Source: Nitrosospira briensis C-128 (GTDB lineage Bacteria; Pseudomonadota; Gammaproteobacteria; Burkholderiales; Nitrosomonadaceae). From it: a DNA stretch of 64,000 bases. Shown here piece after piece: positions 1 to 9,085 of the stretch (position 1 is the stretch's first letter; every line of letters starts with the position of its first letter). Location: the NCBI RefSeq assembly GCF_000619905.2, contig NZ_CP012371.1:186001-250000 (forward strand). The letters run 5' to 3'. A program made the translations under genes and the position numbers. The notes below the pieces were generated by a model. The model worked only from the letters and a program-made list of their open reading frames with translations, did not search any database and was not told where the DNA came from.

Positions 1-2002
1 CCGAGAAATCGTACTCGGTCGTAGGGGCACCGACATACGTGATCTCGGAGTCCAAAGCCATCTCTTCGAGACTCACGTCCGCATATTCCGTTTTCAGATT
101 TTTGGCGTTTTCGAGTTGTGTATTCGCATAAGCCTGGTTCGCCTCGATCGCTTCCTTCTGTTCTTTTGCTATCTCTACCTTCTTGATCTCGAGTTGTTCG
201 TTCGCAGCCTCCAGGTCGACCGCATTCTCCAGCATCGACCGCTGGAACTGCTCCTGCTCAGCACTGGTCTTGAAATTGATGTAAGTCCGCTCCGCCTGAA
301 TCGCATGCTCGGCGAAATAACGCGCGGTATTTTGCAAGTAGTCGAAACGAAACACCGGGATCTGCTCGCGCGCCAGGCTGAGCAATGGAAAATCGATCCC
401 ATCTTCGATGTTCTGAATATTAAGTTTGGCGAGCAATACCACCGCTGCGATGGACGGGTTGTGCACGTTGGCATCCAAGGGCTGCGGCGCGGCGAGAATG
501 GCCTGTACCTGCGCCGTAAGTCCATCGAACACCGGCGACTTGTAGAGCGCCGAAGCCGGATCCAGGATGGGATCGGTCAGGCGGACAATCTGTTCATACC
601 TTGTTCTGGCTTCGGCCTTCTCACTGGATTCGAACAGGAAATTACCCCACCTGGTGTAAGCATTGGCCAGCTTCAACCAGATCATCGGGGCTTCAATGGC
701 CTGGTTCAGGTATTGATAGTCGCGGGCCTTTTCGTACCAGCTGATGGCTTCTTCATAATCGCCCAGCTCCAGATGACAATCGCCAAGGCTCAACGGAATG
801 GTGAAACCGTAGGTGTGCGGGATATAGGCGATGAAATTGGTGTCGATGATCTCGAAAGTAGCGAGTGCCGCGAGTGTGCTAGCGCTGATTCGCGGCTGGT
901 AGATGCTTGCCGTCAGGTTTGCAGCCGCATTGGCCTGAAGATCGACGCTGACAATCTGGTCACCTTTGAACACTCCGAATTGCTGAGCGCCGCTGGCGAG
1001 CGAAACTGCGGGTGATACGTCCAGATATTGGCTGGAACCTGACGGTGAATTAAGGATGAAGCCGAGTCCCTCACTGCCCATCGGCCTCTGCATTGCGGTA
1101 GCCGTACCAGGGTTGAGCGGCTGCGAAAGCGTGCGCCCGAACGACAGGGGAACGGAGTCGCCCGCCGCCTGGAAAGCGGCGCCGGAGCTGCGCGCATCCC
1201 CGGTCAATGCCGCTACCACCCCGAGGTTGTTGCTGATTGCCCCGAGTTCCGGGGTTTGCAGCGATTGTCCCGCCACGGCTGCGGCTGCGCCAGGCGCGCC
1301 GGGTGCGACCACCGCGCCGGGTACCCCGGGTATGTTCGCCGGCCCAATACCCGCGCCCGTGCGCTGCGCAAGCTGGAATGCTTTCGTGAAACTGTCACGC
1401 GCGTTATCGAATTCGCTTTGCTGCACGGCTGCTATGCCGGAGGCCACCAGGAGATTCGATTCCAGTTCACGGTCGCGTCCCCCATTGAGTTCGAGCGCCT
1501 GCCGAATGATGGGCCGGGCTTCAGCAGTAGCCCCGGCCTGAAGATACGTAGAAGCTTGTTCATAAAGGATGGCCGCTGGCGATGCCACCACAGTGCTGCC
1601 CATGCCACCGAACTTCTGCACGATGGACGAGATTTCCCGCGGGGGATTACCGGGCGCTACTATCGGGCGGTCTGCGACGGCAGAGCGGTATCTTGCAACC
1701 TGAGCAGCAGCGCTGACCATTGCGTCGGTCAGTTGCATCTGCTTGAGCGCCGAAGTAGCGATTACAGTGACGTTGACGGGGAAATAGGGATGAAGGAACT
1801 TGTGCAACAGGGAGTAGGCTGTCTGATACTCACTCAGGGCGTTCTGGAACTCGTCCTGGAAAAAATAACGATGTCCGTTCGCGAGATGCCCTTGCACCTG
1901 TTTTTCCAGCGCCAGTTTCGGATCAACTTCCGCCACCTGGAAGCCGAAAACCTGCGGGACGACTTTGTAGCTGTAATAATTGCTGAGGTACTTGGTTGCC
2001 AT
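1..2002 (-). CDS. Large TPR/coiled-coil protein, 3' end beyond window
   Basis: The frame is open from an ATG at 2002 to the window edge (about 667 residues, no stop), with AGGA 8 bases upstream of the start. There is no signal peptide. TPR-like helical pairs lie near residues 35-75 and 405-465 (LELGDYEEAISWYEKA). A Pro/Gly/Ala-rich linker lies near residues 219-244, and the last 100 visible residues form a charged coiled coil (LEIKKVEIAKEQKEAIEA). I do not recognise the family. Cytoplasmic scaffold-like architecture is what can be seen; the function is unknown. Plus-strand frames over this stretch are antisense shadows. Confidence 0.8.
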   Translation of the reverse strand, partial: MATKYLSNYYSYKVVPQVFGFQVAEVDPKLALEKQVQGHLANGHRYFFQDEFQNALSEYQTAYSLLHKFLHPYFPVNVTVIATSALKQMQLTDAMVSAAAQVARYRSAVADRPIVAPGNPPREISSIVQKFGGMGSTVVASPAAILYEQASTYLQAGATAEARPIIRQALELNGGRDRELESNLLVASGIAAVQQSEFDNARDSFTKAFQLAQRTGAGIGPANIPGVPGAVVAPGAPGAAAAVAGQSLQTPELGAISNNLGVVAALTGDARSSGAAFQAAGDSVPLSFGRTLSQPLNPGTATAMQRPMGSEGLGFILNSPSGSSQYLDVSPAVSLASGAQQFGVFKGDQIVSVDLQANAAANLTASIYQPRISASTLAALATFEIIDTNFIAYIPHTYGFTIPLSLGDCHLELGDYEEAISWYEKARDYQYLNQAIEAPMIWLKLANAYTRWGNFLFESSEKAEARTRYEQIVRLTDPILDPASALYKSPVFDGLTAQVQAILAAPQPLDANVHNPSIAAVVLLAKLNIQNIEDGIDFPLLSLAREQIPVFRFDYLQNTARYFAEHAIQAERTYINFKTSAEQEQFQRSMLENAVDLEAANEQLEIKKVEIAKEQKEAIEANQAYANTQLENAKNLKTEYADVSLEEMALDSEITYVGAPTTEYDFS

Positions 2003-2236
2003 GGCTGATTCCTCGTTGATCGGCGTGTTAAAAATTTACTTTTACTATCGGAGCAAGCAGGCACGCGCCTTCGACTACATGTTTATATTTTCAAAGGGTA
2101 TAAAACATCCTTCCTTTTTTTATAGATCACAGAATTAAAATAGCAAGCCAGGTAGTGTGTTACCTCAATAAAAAAGGAATGTCCCAAGAGGATACGTTGC
2201 CGCAAAATGCCGGTAACGGATCGAGGTGGTATCGAC

Positions 2237-2457
2237 ATGGGTAAACGTGAGAAACGGATGTATCGTGAGGCAATACGCAATCGCTACCATTGGGCCAAAG
2301 AGGCTGACAAGGACACGATTCAGGCAGGTTCTGTTCAGTCTGCGATTATCAGCGCAGGTTCACGACTTCAAGCAGAAAGCGGGGAGTATTTAAGCCAAAA
2401 CGCCAGCAATTAGAAAAAAGAGAAGAAAGCGGCGATTAGAAGGGGATTTTTTGTGAT
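2237..2457 (+). pseudogene. Remnant of a DDE/integrase-core transposase N-terminus
   Basis: From ATG 2237 the frame reads MGKREKRMYREAIRNRY. After DKDTI the match continues two frames over as RFCSVCDYQRRF at about 2317-2360. Together these resemble the N-terminus of integrase-core transposases, which start with an EKR.Y.EAI..RY motif followed by a DEFC.VCGYNRKYAIR motif. One frameshift separates the halves, and the reading frame ends before any catalytic DDE region. This is a short, dead IS fragment. No terminal repeats were recognised. Confidence 0.5.
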
Positions 2458-2505
2458 GATGAATTTCCCACTACCTGAGATAGGGAGATAGGCAGTCATG
2501 ATCGG

Positions 2506-3081
2506 TCAACGAAACGGACGGCTCAGAAAGCGGGACCCGGCAAGACCGAACCGCCAAGGCACATCCACGGCTTTTGAAATACCGATGCGCGGGCCTGTCA
2601 CGATTGGAATCTGTTCCCCGGAATTGGGGAGTGTAAGTTGAAATGGTAGTGCGTCGATGGGCATACCGCCATGCTCACTCGTTATACCGAGCGCCTGGCA
2701 GACACGCCCCGGTCCGGAGCAAAGGAGGCGCACATCATTGAGACCGCGCCGCGCCCGCATGGTCTCCAGCCCTGCGAGCGGTTCGATCGCGCGAATCAGG
2801 ACACCCGCGCCATGTCCTTCCGTGCGGCAAACGAAATTGAGGCACCAGTGAATTCCGTAGGAGCGATAGATGTAGGCTCGACAGGGCGGGCCGAACATCA
2901 CACTATTACGCTTGGTGGGACCGCCAAAACTGTGCGACGCAGGATCTTCGTGATCATATGCTTCCGTCTCCACAATGCGTCCCCCGACGCCATCGAGGAG
3001 TAAGGTTGCGCCTATCAGAGACCGAGCCACATCAACGGACGGGGCGGAAAAATCAATAAATGATGGCAAAATTGCATTCAT
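2506..3081 (-). CDS. DNA-3-methyladenine glycosylase (AAG/Mpg family)
   Basis: The 191-residue protein is the usual length for the bacterial Mpg/AAG family, which excises alkylated purines and hypoxanthine in base-excision repair. Visible hallmarks are [12 protein letters not shown] near the N-terminus, RIVETEAY (residues about 35-42, with the catalytic Glu), [21 protein letters not shown] (split here as MFGPPCRAY and [12 protein letters not shown]) and the C-terminal [16 protein letters not shown] segment. It stands alone, convergent with nothing obvious. It is one of three DNA glycosylase genes in the window, the others being at 9086 and 25219. Family assignment is firm; substrate preference is not visible. 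Confidence 0.95.
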   Translation of the reverse strand: MNAILPSFIDFSAPSVDVARSLIGATLLLDGVGGRIVETEAYDHEDPASHSFGGPTKRNSVMFGPPCRAYIYRSYGIHWCLNFVCRTEGHGAGVLIRAIEPLAGLETMRARRGLNDVRLLCSGPGRVCQALGITSEHGGMPIDALPFQLTLPNSGEQIPIVTGPRIGISKAVDVPWRFGLAGSRFLSRPFR

Positions 3082-3171
3082 ACCAACAATTTTATACGGA
3101 TAGCCTGAGAATCGATACCGCCTCCTGACGCATGAACCTAAATCCGGCCGGCTTATGGAAGATTCGTGCCA

Positions 3172-4146
3172 TTATCTAACTGGGTATCTTCGTATCGATG
3201 AAATAGCCGATGCCCGCTTTTCGAAAGACTCCGCTTTTTCTGGCTGATGTGTACGCCGATATAGTGTGGCCAGACTCTTCAGCGTGATGGCTACACTCAA
3301 ATGGTTTGGGCCGAAGCGCTTTTCATTTATCCTCAGCGCCCGCTTATAAAGCCGCTCTGCTTGCGTATATCGAGCTTGACCAGCATAAAGCGCACCCCGA
3401 TTGTGCAGGGTAGTGGCAACATCGGGATGATGCGGACCCAGGGTTTTCCTTGAAATCTTCAACGCGCGCTTAAGAAGCGGCTCGGCCTGGGCATACTGCC
3501 GCTGCGCGAGATGCAGCAATGCAAGATTATTTAAATTCGTGGCAACATCGGGATGGTGCCGGCCCAAGATTTTCTCACCAATTTGCAATGCGCGTGCAAG
3601 AAGGGTTGCTGCGTTTTGAAGCTGCCCCAATTCGCGCTGCATCTCAGCCAGGTTGTTCAGGCAGATCGCTACCACCGGATTATTGGGGCCGAACCTGCTT
3701 TCCGAAATCTCCAGCGCCCGCTGAAGGAGATGCTCGGCTTGCGCATAGCACTTTTGATCGCGGTAGAGCGTAGCCAGGTTATGCAGGCTCATAGCAATCT
3801 CGGGATGATTCGGCTCCAGGGCCTTTTCCCGAATATTCAATGCACGGAGAAAAAGTGGCGCAGCCAGCTCAAGGTTTCCCTGCGCGTGGTGAATCTCGGC
3901 CAGATTGCTCAGGCTGGCTGCTATATCGAGATCGCACCCGCCCCGCTGTTTCCGCAGTAGCAGCGCTTCTTCCAGAAGTGTTTCGTTTTCAGCGCGTTTC
4001 TTTCCCGCATAATGCATCACTACTGGATTGTTCCGTTTGGTGACAGGTCCAGGATGATGCGCCGCAGGGACATCCCCCGCATTTTGCGGAGAATTCCTCG
4101 AGGCCGCGGTAGCGCGCAGGGGATTCCCTTGCTTATCCGCCTTCAC
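3172..4146 (-). CDS. Kinesin-light-chain-type TPR protein
   Basis: The start is taken at GTG 4146, because GGAGG stands 4 bases upstream; a longer TTG-initiated frame to 4188 has no such site. The 324-residue product consists almost entirely of about six 42-residue TPR units of the kinesin-light-chain type, with repeated core LGPHHPDVATTLHNRGALY and an AEPLLKRALKI tail. Such repeats form a protein-binding superhelix. No enzymatic domain, signal peptide or membrane segment is visible, so it is probably a cytoplasmic adaptor with unknown partners. Confidence 0.85.
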   Translation of the reverse strand: MKADKQGNPLRATAASRNSPQNAGDVPAAHHPGPVTKRNNPVVMHYAGKKRAENETLLEEALLLRKQRGGCDLDIAASLSNLAEIHHAQGNLELAAPLFLRALNIREKALEPNHPEIAMSLHNLATLYRDQKCYAQAEHLLQRALEISESRFGPNNPVVAICLNNLAEMQRELGQLQNAATLLARALQIGEKILGRHHPDVATNLNNLALLHLAQRQYAQAEPLLKRALKISRKTLGPHHPDVATTLHNRGALYAGQARYTQAERLYKRALRINEKRFGPNHLSVAITLKSLATLYRRTHQPEKAESFEKRASAISSIRRYPVR

Positions 4147-4241
4147 TATACCTCCACAATGGTTGCAACTTGTGAACGGTTTCCACAATGACGGCCATTT
4201 AACTCGGGATTAGCCGGTATGAATAGCTGTAATATCTTACA

Positions 4242-4413
4242 GGCTAGCAGCCTGTCGGACTTAAAGGAAATCGGCTGCAAAAGCGTCTGGCTGGTTCATA
4301 TTTCGCCGCTTTTTCGACCAATAGAATAACTATTGGCCTTCAAAATCAGCAAAATCTGCCCTCAACCAGTCTCTTTTTCGCTGCGATTCTTTAAGTCCGA
4401 CAGGCTGCTAGCC
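4242..4413. repeat. 172-bp MITE-like element with 25-bp perfect terminal inverted repeats
   Basis: Positions 4242-4266 and 4389-4413 are exact inverted copies of a 25-base end that contains GCAGCCTGTCGGACTTAAAG. The interior has no reading frame of its own. It sits directly upstream of the DMT permease gene at 4477, so it may influence that promoter. A degenerate single end (about 20 of 25 positions) occurs again at 51794-51818. No transposase using these ends is in the window. Confidence 0.8.
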
Positions 4414-4476
4414 GATACCAACCGCGTTTACGGCGCGGTGAGGGTCAAAACACGCATCTCCGAAGAGGAAGGAAGA

Positions 4477-5370
4477 ATGTCGTCGCCCATGCTGATGATT
4501 GCCGCAACGTTGCTTTTTGCAACGATGGGTATGTGTGTGAAGTTCGCTTCCGCGGACTATAGTACGGCCGAAATCGTGTTCTACCGTGGCGTCATAGGGG
4601 CAGCCACCATGATGCTGCTTACGCGCGCACATGGCCAAACGCTTCGCACCCGTCTGCCGGCGATGCACTTCGGGAGGAGCCTGGCAGGCGTGTGTGCGCT
4701 CGGTCTCTGGTTTTATGCAATCAGCGCTTTACCGCTTTCCACGGCGGTGACATTGAACTACATGTCGCCTATCTGGATGACGCTGCTGCTTCTCGTCAGG
4801 ACCGCTCTTAGTGGAGGGAGCAAGGTTGATAGTCGTTTGATATGCACAGTGCTTGCCGGTTTCGCCGGTGTGATCTGTATCCTCCAGCCAACAATGGCGG
4901 GGGATCAGCTAAGGGCGGGCCTGATGGGCCTGCTCTCGGGTCTGCTTACCGCGCTTGCTTACCTGCAGGTGGTCGCTCTCGGCAGGGCCGGCGAACCGGA
5001 AGCCCGTGTCGTGTTTTATTTCTCGCTGTGCAGTATCTGCGCCGGTGCCGCAGTCGTGCCGCTGGCTGGCGGCTGGCACGCCCATACTCTCAAAAGCCTG
5101 GGCATGTTGCTCGCTGTCGGTTTGCTGGCAACATTCGCACAACTGCTGATGACGCGCGCCTATGCTACCGGCCGCATACTCGTCAATGCCAGCCTCCAAT
5201 ACCTGAGTATTGCGTGGTCCTACGTATATGGAGTGCTGCTATTCAGCGACCCGGTGACGGGCATGGCGCTGCTCGGCATGGGCTTGATAGTGGCCGCCGG
5301 TATAATGGCTGCAAAATTACGCCAGTCTGTCGGCGCTTCCAAGCCAATCAGTAAATGCGACGGCGTATGA
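4477..5370 (+). CDS. EamA/DMT-superfamily permease
   Basis: The start at ATG 4477 is preferred because AGGAAGGA lies just upstream; a longer TTG frame from 4333 begins inside the MITE. The 297-residue product has about ten hydrophobic segments in two repeated halves, as in EamA/RhaT transporters. Motifs include TAEIVFYRGVIGA in the first half and a closing LGMGLIVAAGIMAA helix. Members export or import small metabolites across the inner membrane; the substrate cannot be told from sequence. The gene is monocistronic, and its promoter region overlaps or abuts the MITE. Confidence 0.88.
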   Translation: MSSPMLMIAATLLFATMGMCVKFASADYSTAEIVFYRGVIGAATMMLLTRAHGQTLRTRLPAMHFGRSLAGVCALGLWFYAISALPLSTAVTLNYMSPIWMTLLLLVRTALSGGSKVDSRLICTVLAGFAGVICILQPTMAGDQLRAGLMGLLSGLLTALAYLQVVALGRAGEPEARVVFYFSLCSICAGAAVVPLAGGWHAHTLKSLGMLLAVGLLATFAQLLMTRAYATGRILVNASLQYLSIAWSYVYGVLLFSDPVTGMALLGMGLIVAAGIMAAKLRQSVGASKPISKCDGV

Positions 5371-5444
5371 ATGACAGCGAACTTATAAACGAGCTGCTGC
5401 ATTCACTCTTGCCTTTAGTTTCATCGCATCTGCTCGCTGCAACG

Positions 5445-6086
5445 TCATCGCACCAATTCTTCAAGCTCACATTTCTGGTGATGCTCCACAGACACACCTG
5501 CGCGTGCCGCTTCACACGCGTTTCCGTAGGTCTTGCCGTCGCAACCGCAAACAGGTCTGTGCTCATTGGTACAGGTGCTGGGTATGGCCTTGCACGTTCC
5601 CTGCGCATCGCGAATTTTGCATTGCCCGGCACCGACCTCGCAGTATTGCGCATCGGGGCATAACGTTCCCAGAAGTCCGCCACAGTCCAATGGTTCGATG
5701 GGTTCAATTTCTTTGCAGCGGTCCGTTAATTCCACTTTGACAAAAGTTCCGGGTTTCGGACGAATAGAACGCAGTTGCTCGACGAAATTGCGAAATTCAC
5801 GCGGTGTTGAGCTAAGGCCTGCTTCCGCACAAGCGGATAAACCCACCCTGGTTGATGTCGGGCCACCCACTCTGGGATAATAAACATCGAAAGTATCGAC
5901 AGTATCGGAGGCAATGGCGTTGCCGATCGTTTTTCGGACCAATTCCAGCGATGCGTTATCCACGTTGTCGTCGGTACTGCCGACGCGAATAATAACGGCA
6001 CTGGCCGCAGTACCTTCCTCGGCAAGCAAAGATGCGTTTGGAAGGAGGCTGAACCCTGTCAGAAAAATATAAATTAATTTTTTCAC
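5445..6086 (-). CDS. Secreted protein with C-terminal Kazal-type protease-inhibitor domain
   Basis: The 213-residue protein starts at GTG with a short signal peptide (KKLIYIFLTGFSLLPNASLLA). A middle domain of about 100 residues is unrecognised. Cysteines follow (CGGLLGTLCPDAQYC...CK), and a Kazal domain closes the protein at residues about 165-207, with the typical RPVCGCDGKTYGNACEA and a final C. Kazal domains inhibit serine proteases by inserting a reactive loop, and the disulfides fit an extracytoplasmic location. The target protease is unknown. The gene stands alone. Confidence 0.85.
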   Translation of the reverse strand: MKKLIYIFLTGFSLLPNASLLAEEGTAASAVIIRVGSTDDNVDNASLELVRKTIGNAIASDTVDTFDVYYPRVGGPTSTRVGLSACAEAGLSSTPREFRNFVEQLRSIRPKPGTFVKVELTDRCKEIEPIEPLDCGGLLGTLCPDAQYCEVGAGQCKIRDAQGTCKAIPSTCTNEHRPVCGCDGKTYGNACEAARAGVSVEHHQKCELEELVR

Positions 6087-6250
6087 TTTTTCTTAACTGA
6101 ATAGCCAGGGTGTGAAAATCAGTGGCTGACAACGAGCACGCTTATCGCTCCAGGGCCTTAACCGCTTGACCAATAAGAATTATGAGTCCGTCAACCTTTA
6201 GACCTCAAGGCTGACGTCCAGCCAGGAAGCAGTCTGAGTTGCAGAATAGC

Positions 6251-6279
6251 GCTGCGGCCCGAATTCACTCGGCCGCAGC
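6251..6279. repeat. Hairpin with 9-bp GC-rich stem
   Basis: GCTGCGGCC at 6251-6259 pairs exactly with GGCCGCAGC at 6271-6279 around an 11-base loop. It lies between the 3' end of the gene at 6335-6697 (minus strand) and the start of the Kazal protein gene. There is no T-run, so it is not a classic intrinsic terminator. It could be an mRNA end-protecting stem. Confidence 0.45.
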
Positions 6280-6334
6280 AATCAGGGTATCCACGTCTGA
6301 AAATTCCACGGTGATTTTTAGCCATATCGTCGGA

Positions 6335-6697
6335 TTAATTTGGCCCTATAGATCCACCTTGTTCATACTTTGGGTCTTTTTTCGGCTTTCCTTCCTTATC
6401 CACAGGGAAGTCGGGGACGTGGGTATCTTTGCTCGGCGATCCTGCATCTTTGCTCCGTTCCTCTCTTTTTTGCTGATCCACATATCCCATATCCATTCCA
6501 TCGTTGGTAGTCCCACCTTGAGTGGATCGGGACTTACCCTGGCCAGAAGCGCTGCTGCTACCCGTAGAACCGCTCTGTCCGGCTGAACTTCCCTGGCCGG
6601 ATGTGCTACCGCCGTATTGAGCCTGCGCTATACCCGCGATGCTGAATATCGCCGCGCTGGCCAAGGTTAAAAGAGATGATATAGAGAATAATTTCAT
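6335..6697 (-). CDS. Small secreted Ser/Gly-rich hypothetical protein
   Basis: The ATG at 6697 follows AAGGAAC at good spacing; an upstream extension to 6955 has no such site. The 120-residue product begins with a clear signal peptide ending ...AGIAQAQ. A low-complexity Ser/Gly/Gln stretch follows (residues about 25-60), then a charged tail rich in Lys, Asp and Pro. No cysteines or domains are recognised. It is a probable periplasmic or surface protein of unknown role. Confidence 0.7.
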   Translation of the reverse strand: MKLFSISSLLTLASAAIFSIAGIAQAQYGGSTSGQGSSAGQSGSTGSSSASGQGKSRSTQGGTTNDGMDMGYVDQQKREERSKDAGSPSKDTHVPDFPVDKEGKPKKDPKYEQGGSIGPN

Positions 6698-7072
6698 GGC
6701 TGTTCCTTCTTGTTTATCCAGCAATATTGCTGTGTTTGAAAGGTTACGTGCCGTCTCGCAACGCTTCAGTGCGGTACCACACCAAAAACGCTCTCCATTC
6801 CATGATAACCGGGCATCATACGATACTCGCTGCGCTGGAAGCCGGTGCACCAATTCAATGCCAATGTTTTTACTGATAATATTGGAAAAAGTTGAGGGAA
6901 CTGTTCTTATGCCGGGCGCCGTATGGATCTGACATGGCGACATTGGACGGCGCATCTCGAACGTTCAGTGCGCCATCGTCCAGCCTCTATTATTCATTAC
7001 ACTTACACCCAAGTAATATGATGGGCCTGTGGCAGGCAGGCGTTCCAAGGCCGGGTCGCATATATACGAATT
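6698..7072. other. Intergenic, no gene seen
   Basis: This divergent interval separates the small secreted protein from the porin. It holds imperfect inverted repeats (GGACGGCGCA / TGCGCCATCGTCC near 6944-6980) that may be part of a promoter or transcript leader. I see no conserved coding frame. Confidence 0.4.
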
Positions 7073-8428
7073 ATGCGATCAGCACCACAAAGACAAAGAG
7101 ACAAAGCAAACCGGGGCCATCCAATTAAATTCACAGCCGAATCGATAAATAACGTCTTGAAATGTTGCGCCCTGGTTGTGTCGATAAGCGCGAACGTCGG
7201 CTGGACCCATCCGTTTGTCATTGATACTAAAGGTAGCCCTAAAATCAAGACAAATGATGGCAATTTTGAAATGGTTTTCGGTGCTCGCGCTCATCTCGAC
7301 GTACACTCGTTTGACAACGATAAACCTGATCCCGCCTATCCCGCTTTTGGAAGCCAGGTAGCCGATGGTCAGCCGCGCAGTGGTTTCAATTTTCGCCGCG
7401 GCTATACCGATGTGACCGCCCGGTTCTACGACCTCAGCTTCAAATTTCAGAACGATTTTGCGGCCGGAACATTTCCCGGCAGCCTTCGGGAAGCCTGGGT
7501 CGCCGCCAAAATCGGCCCGGGTCAACTCACGATCGGCCAGTTCAAGGCTTATCGTGGCATGGAAGAACTGACCAGCTCAAATGAAACCACGATGATGGAG
7601 CGTCCCTCGACCTCGTCCACCGGCATTTATGCGGGGCGGCAGTGGCTGATGGGGGTCGGTTACAAGGGTATTTTTGCGGACCAGCTCGGTTATGCTGTCA
7701 ATATTATGAGCCTGACGCACACCGGTATGCCTATCAAGGGTTCAAGCTATGGCGGCCGGCTATTTTGGGTGCCCCGCTCGCAGGAAGGTGATACCCTCCA
7801 CTTTGGTTTCTCATACAGTATCGATACGGAAGCTGCCGGATCACTTTCTGCAAAGGTAGTTGATATTTATGGTGGACGGCGCGGTTTTAGCCAATCCTTC
7901 GGTTCCGCCGGTGCCGCTGCGGGCTTATCCGGCCATCATAGCGAGACCACGTGGGCACTGGAAGCAGCTTATGCGATTGGGCCTGTCAACCTGCAAGGAG
8001 AATACGCCGCTGTAAAACTCGACAATACCCATCTATTGGCGGGGGCGCAGAAGGATTCTCACATACAGGCATACTATGTACAGGCTAGCTGGTTTGTCAC
8101 CGGTGAAAGAACAATCTACCGGAAGGAGCGCGGCGCTTTCGGCAAGCCCAAGCCGATCAGGAAATGGGGGGCAATCGAACTGGCTGCGCGTTATGACGCA
8201 GTCGAGAACAAGGATCAAAGCCTGGCCGAGAATCCCTGCGGCACCGGCACAACCAAATGCCAGGTCCAGGTACTCACGCTGGGCGTTAACTGGTATGTTC
8301 GGGAAGGGGTACGATTAATGCTTAATTATTATCTTACCGAAGCGGAACTCGGAAACGCCGGCGCCGGCACGCCAAACCGTACGGACAGCCCTTCCGTTAT
8401 TTCCTTCCGTACCCAGCTAAGTTTTTGA
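7073..8428 (+). CDS. Phosphate-selective porin OprO/OprP family protein
   Basis: The 451-residue protein has the features of the OprO/OprP beta-barrel family: an N-terminal hydrophobic stretch that may be the signal peptide (CCALVVSISANVGW), FNFRRGYTDVTARFYDLSFK (early strands), GPGQLTIGQFKAYRGMEELT with the loop-3 style EELTSSN, and a terminal aromatic (LSF). Alternating hydrophobic strands run throughout. It would sit in the outer membrane and pass anions or other small solutes. The exact start is uncertain because the first 20 residues are atypical for a signal peptide. It is monocistronic. Confidence 0.88.
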   Translation: MRSAPQRQRDKANRGHPIKFTAESINNVLKCCALVVSISANVGWTHPFVIDTKGSPKIKTNDGNFEMVFGARAHLDVHSFDNDKPDPAYPAFGSQVADGQPRSGFNFRRGYTDVTARFYDLSFKFQNDFAAGTFPGSLREAWVAAKIGPGQLTIGQFKAYRGMEELTSSNETTMMERPSTSSTGIYAGRQWLMGVGYKGIFADQLGYAVNIMSLTHTGMPIKGSSYGGRLFWVPRSQEGDTLHFGFSYSIDTEAAGSLSAKVVDIYGGRRGFSQSFGSAGAAAGLSGHHSETTWALEAAYAIGPVNLQGEYAAVKLDNTHLLAGAQKDSHIQAYYVQASWFVTGERTIYRKERGAFGKPKPIRKWGAIELAARYDAVENKDQSLAENPCGTGTTKCQVQVLTLGVNWYVREGVRLMLNYYLTEAELGNAGAGTPNRTDSPSVISFRTQLSF

Positions 8429-8459
8429 TCAGGGCGAGAAGCGGGGATGAGTTGCCTTG

Positions 8460-9026
8460 TTACATCCGTTCGATATATTCGCCGCTGTCCGTATTGATTT
8501 TGATCTTTTCGCCCTGGAGGACGAATGGCGGAACCATGACAACAAGGCCGGTCTCCATCGTGGCGGGCTTGTAAGAACTGGTGGCGGTGGCCCCTTTCAA
8601 ATTGGGTTCGGTGTCTGTGATGGTCAGCACTACGCTGGAGGGAAGCTGTACGCCAATTGCGCGATCATGGTGGAAATTGACTTGCACGTCCGTATTCGGC
8701 AGCAGGTATTCATACTGACCCTCAAGAAATTCCTGCGACAGGCCCAATTGCTCGTAGTTTTCCTTATCCATGAAAATATAATTCTCACCTTCCTGGTAGA
8801 GAAAAGTCATGTCGCGCGGCTCGACGAAAGCGCGTTCCACTTTGTCGTCGGTACGGATGCGCTGGTTGGTCTTGGTGCCTGCTTCGATATCCTTCATCTC
8901 TACCTGCATGAATGCCCCACCTCGGCCTCCAACATGAACGTGGTAACATTTCAGGACGCGCCAGATGCGCTTGTCCCATTCGATCAGGTTGCCGACGCGG
9001 ATTTCCGTTGCAAGAACTTTAGCCAT
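8460..9026 (-). CDS. efp: Elongation factor P
   Basis: The 188-residue protein has the three EF-P beta-barrel domains and the C-terminal signature GVQLPSSVVLTITDTEP...GLVVMVPPFV. EF-P binds between the ribosomal P and E sites and relieves stalling at polyproline. The tip of the domain-I loop reads HVGGRGGAF, placing Arg (residue 35) where E. coli EF-P carries the modified Lys34. The rest resembles K-type EF-Ps (QVEMKDIEAGTK). No epmA/epmB or earP modification gene is adjacent; the divergent neighbour is a uracil-DNA glycosylase. Confidence 0.96.
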   Translation of the reverse strand: MAKVLATEIRVGNLIEWDKRIWRVLKCYHVHVGGRGGAFMQVEMKDIEAGTKTNQRIRTDDKVERAFVEPRDMTFLYQEGENYIFMDKENYEQLGLSQEFLEGQYEYLLPNTDVQVNFHHDRAIGVQLPSSVVLTITDTEPNLKGATATSSYKPATMETGLVVMVPPFVLQGEKIKINTDSGEYIERM

Positions 9027-9085
9027 TATTGTTCCAGTGAATCAAGAAAACGCGCATCTTACTATAAAAAGCTCTCGATAACCCC

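Noticed and set aside
116-1015. 299-aa plus-strand ORF
   Set aside because: Antisense shadow of the left-edge protein, whose minus-strand frame is open for about 667 codons with a good ribosome site.
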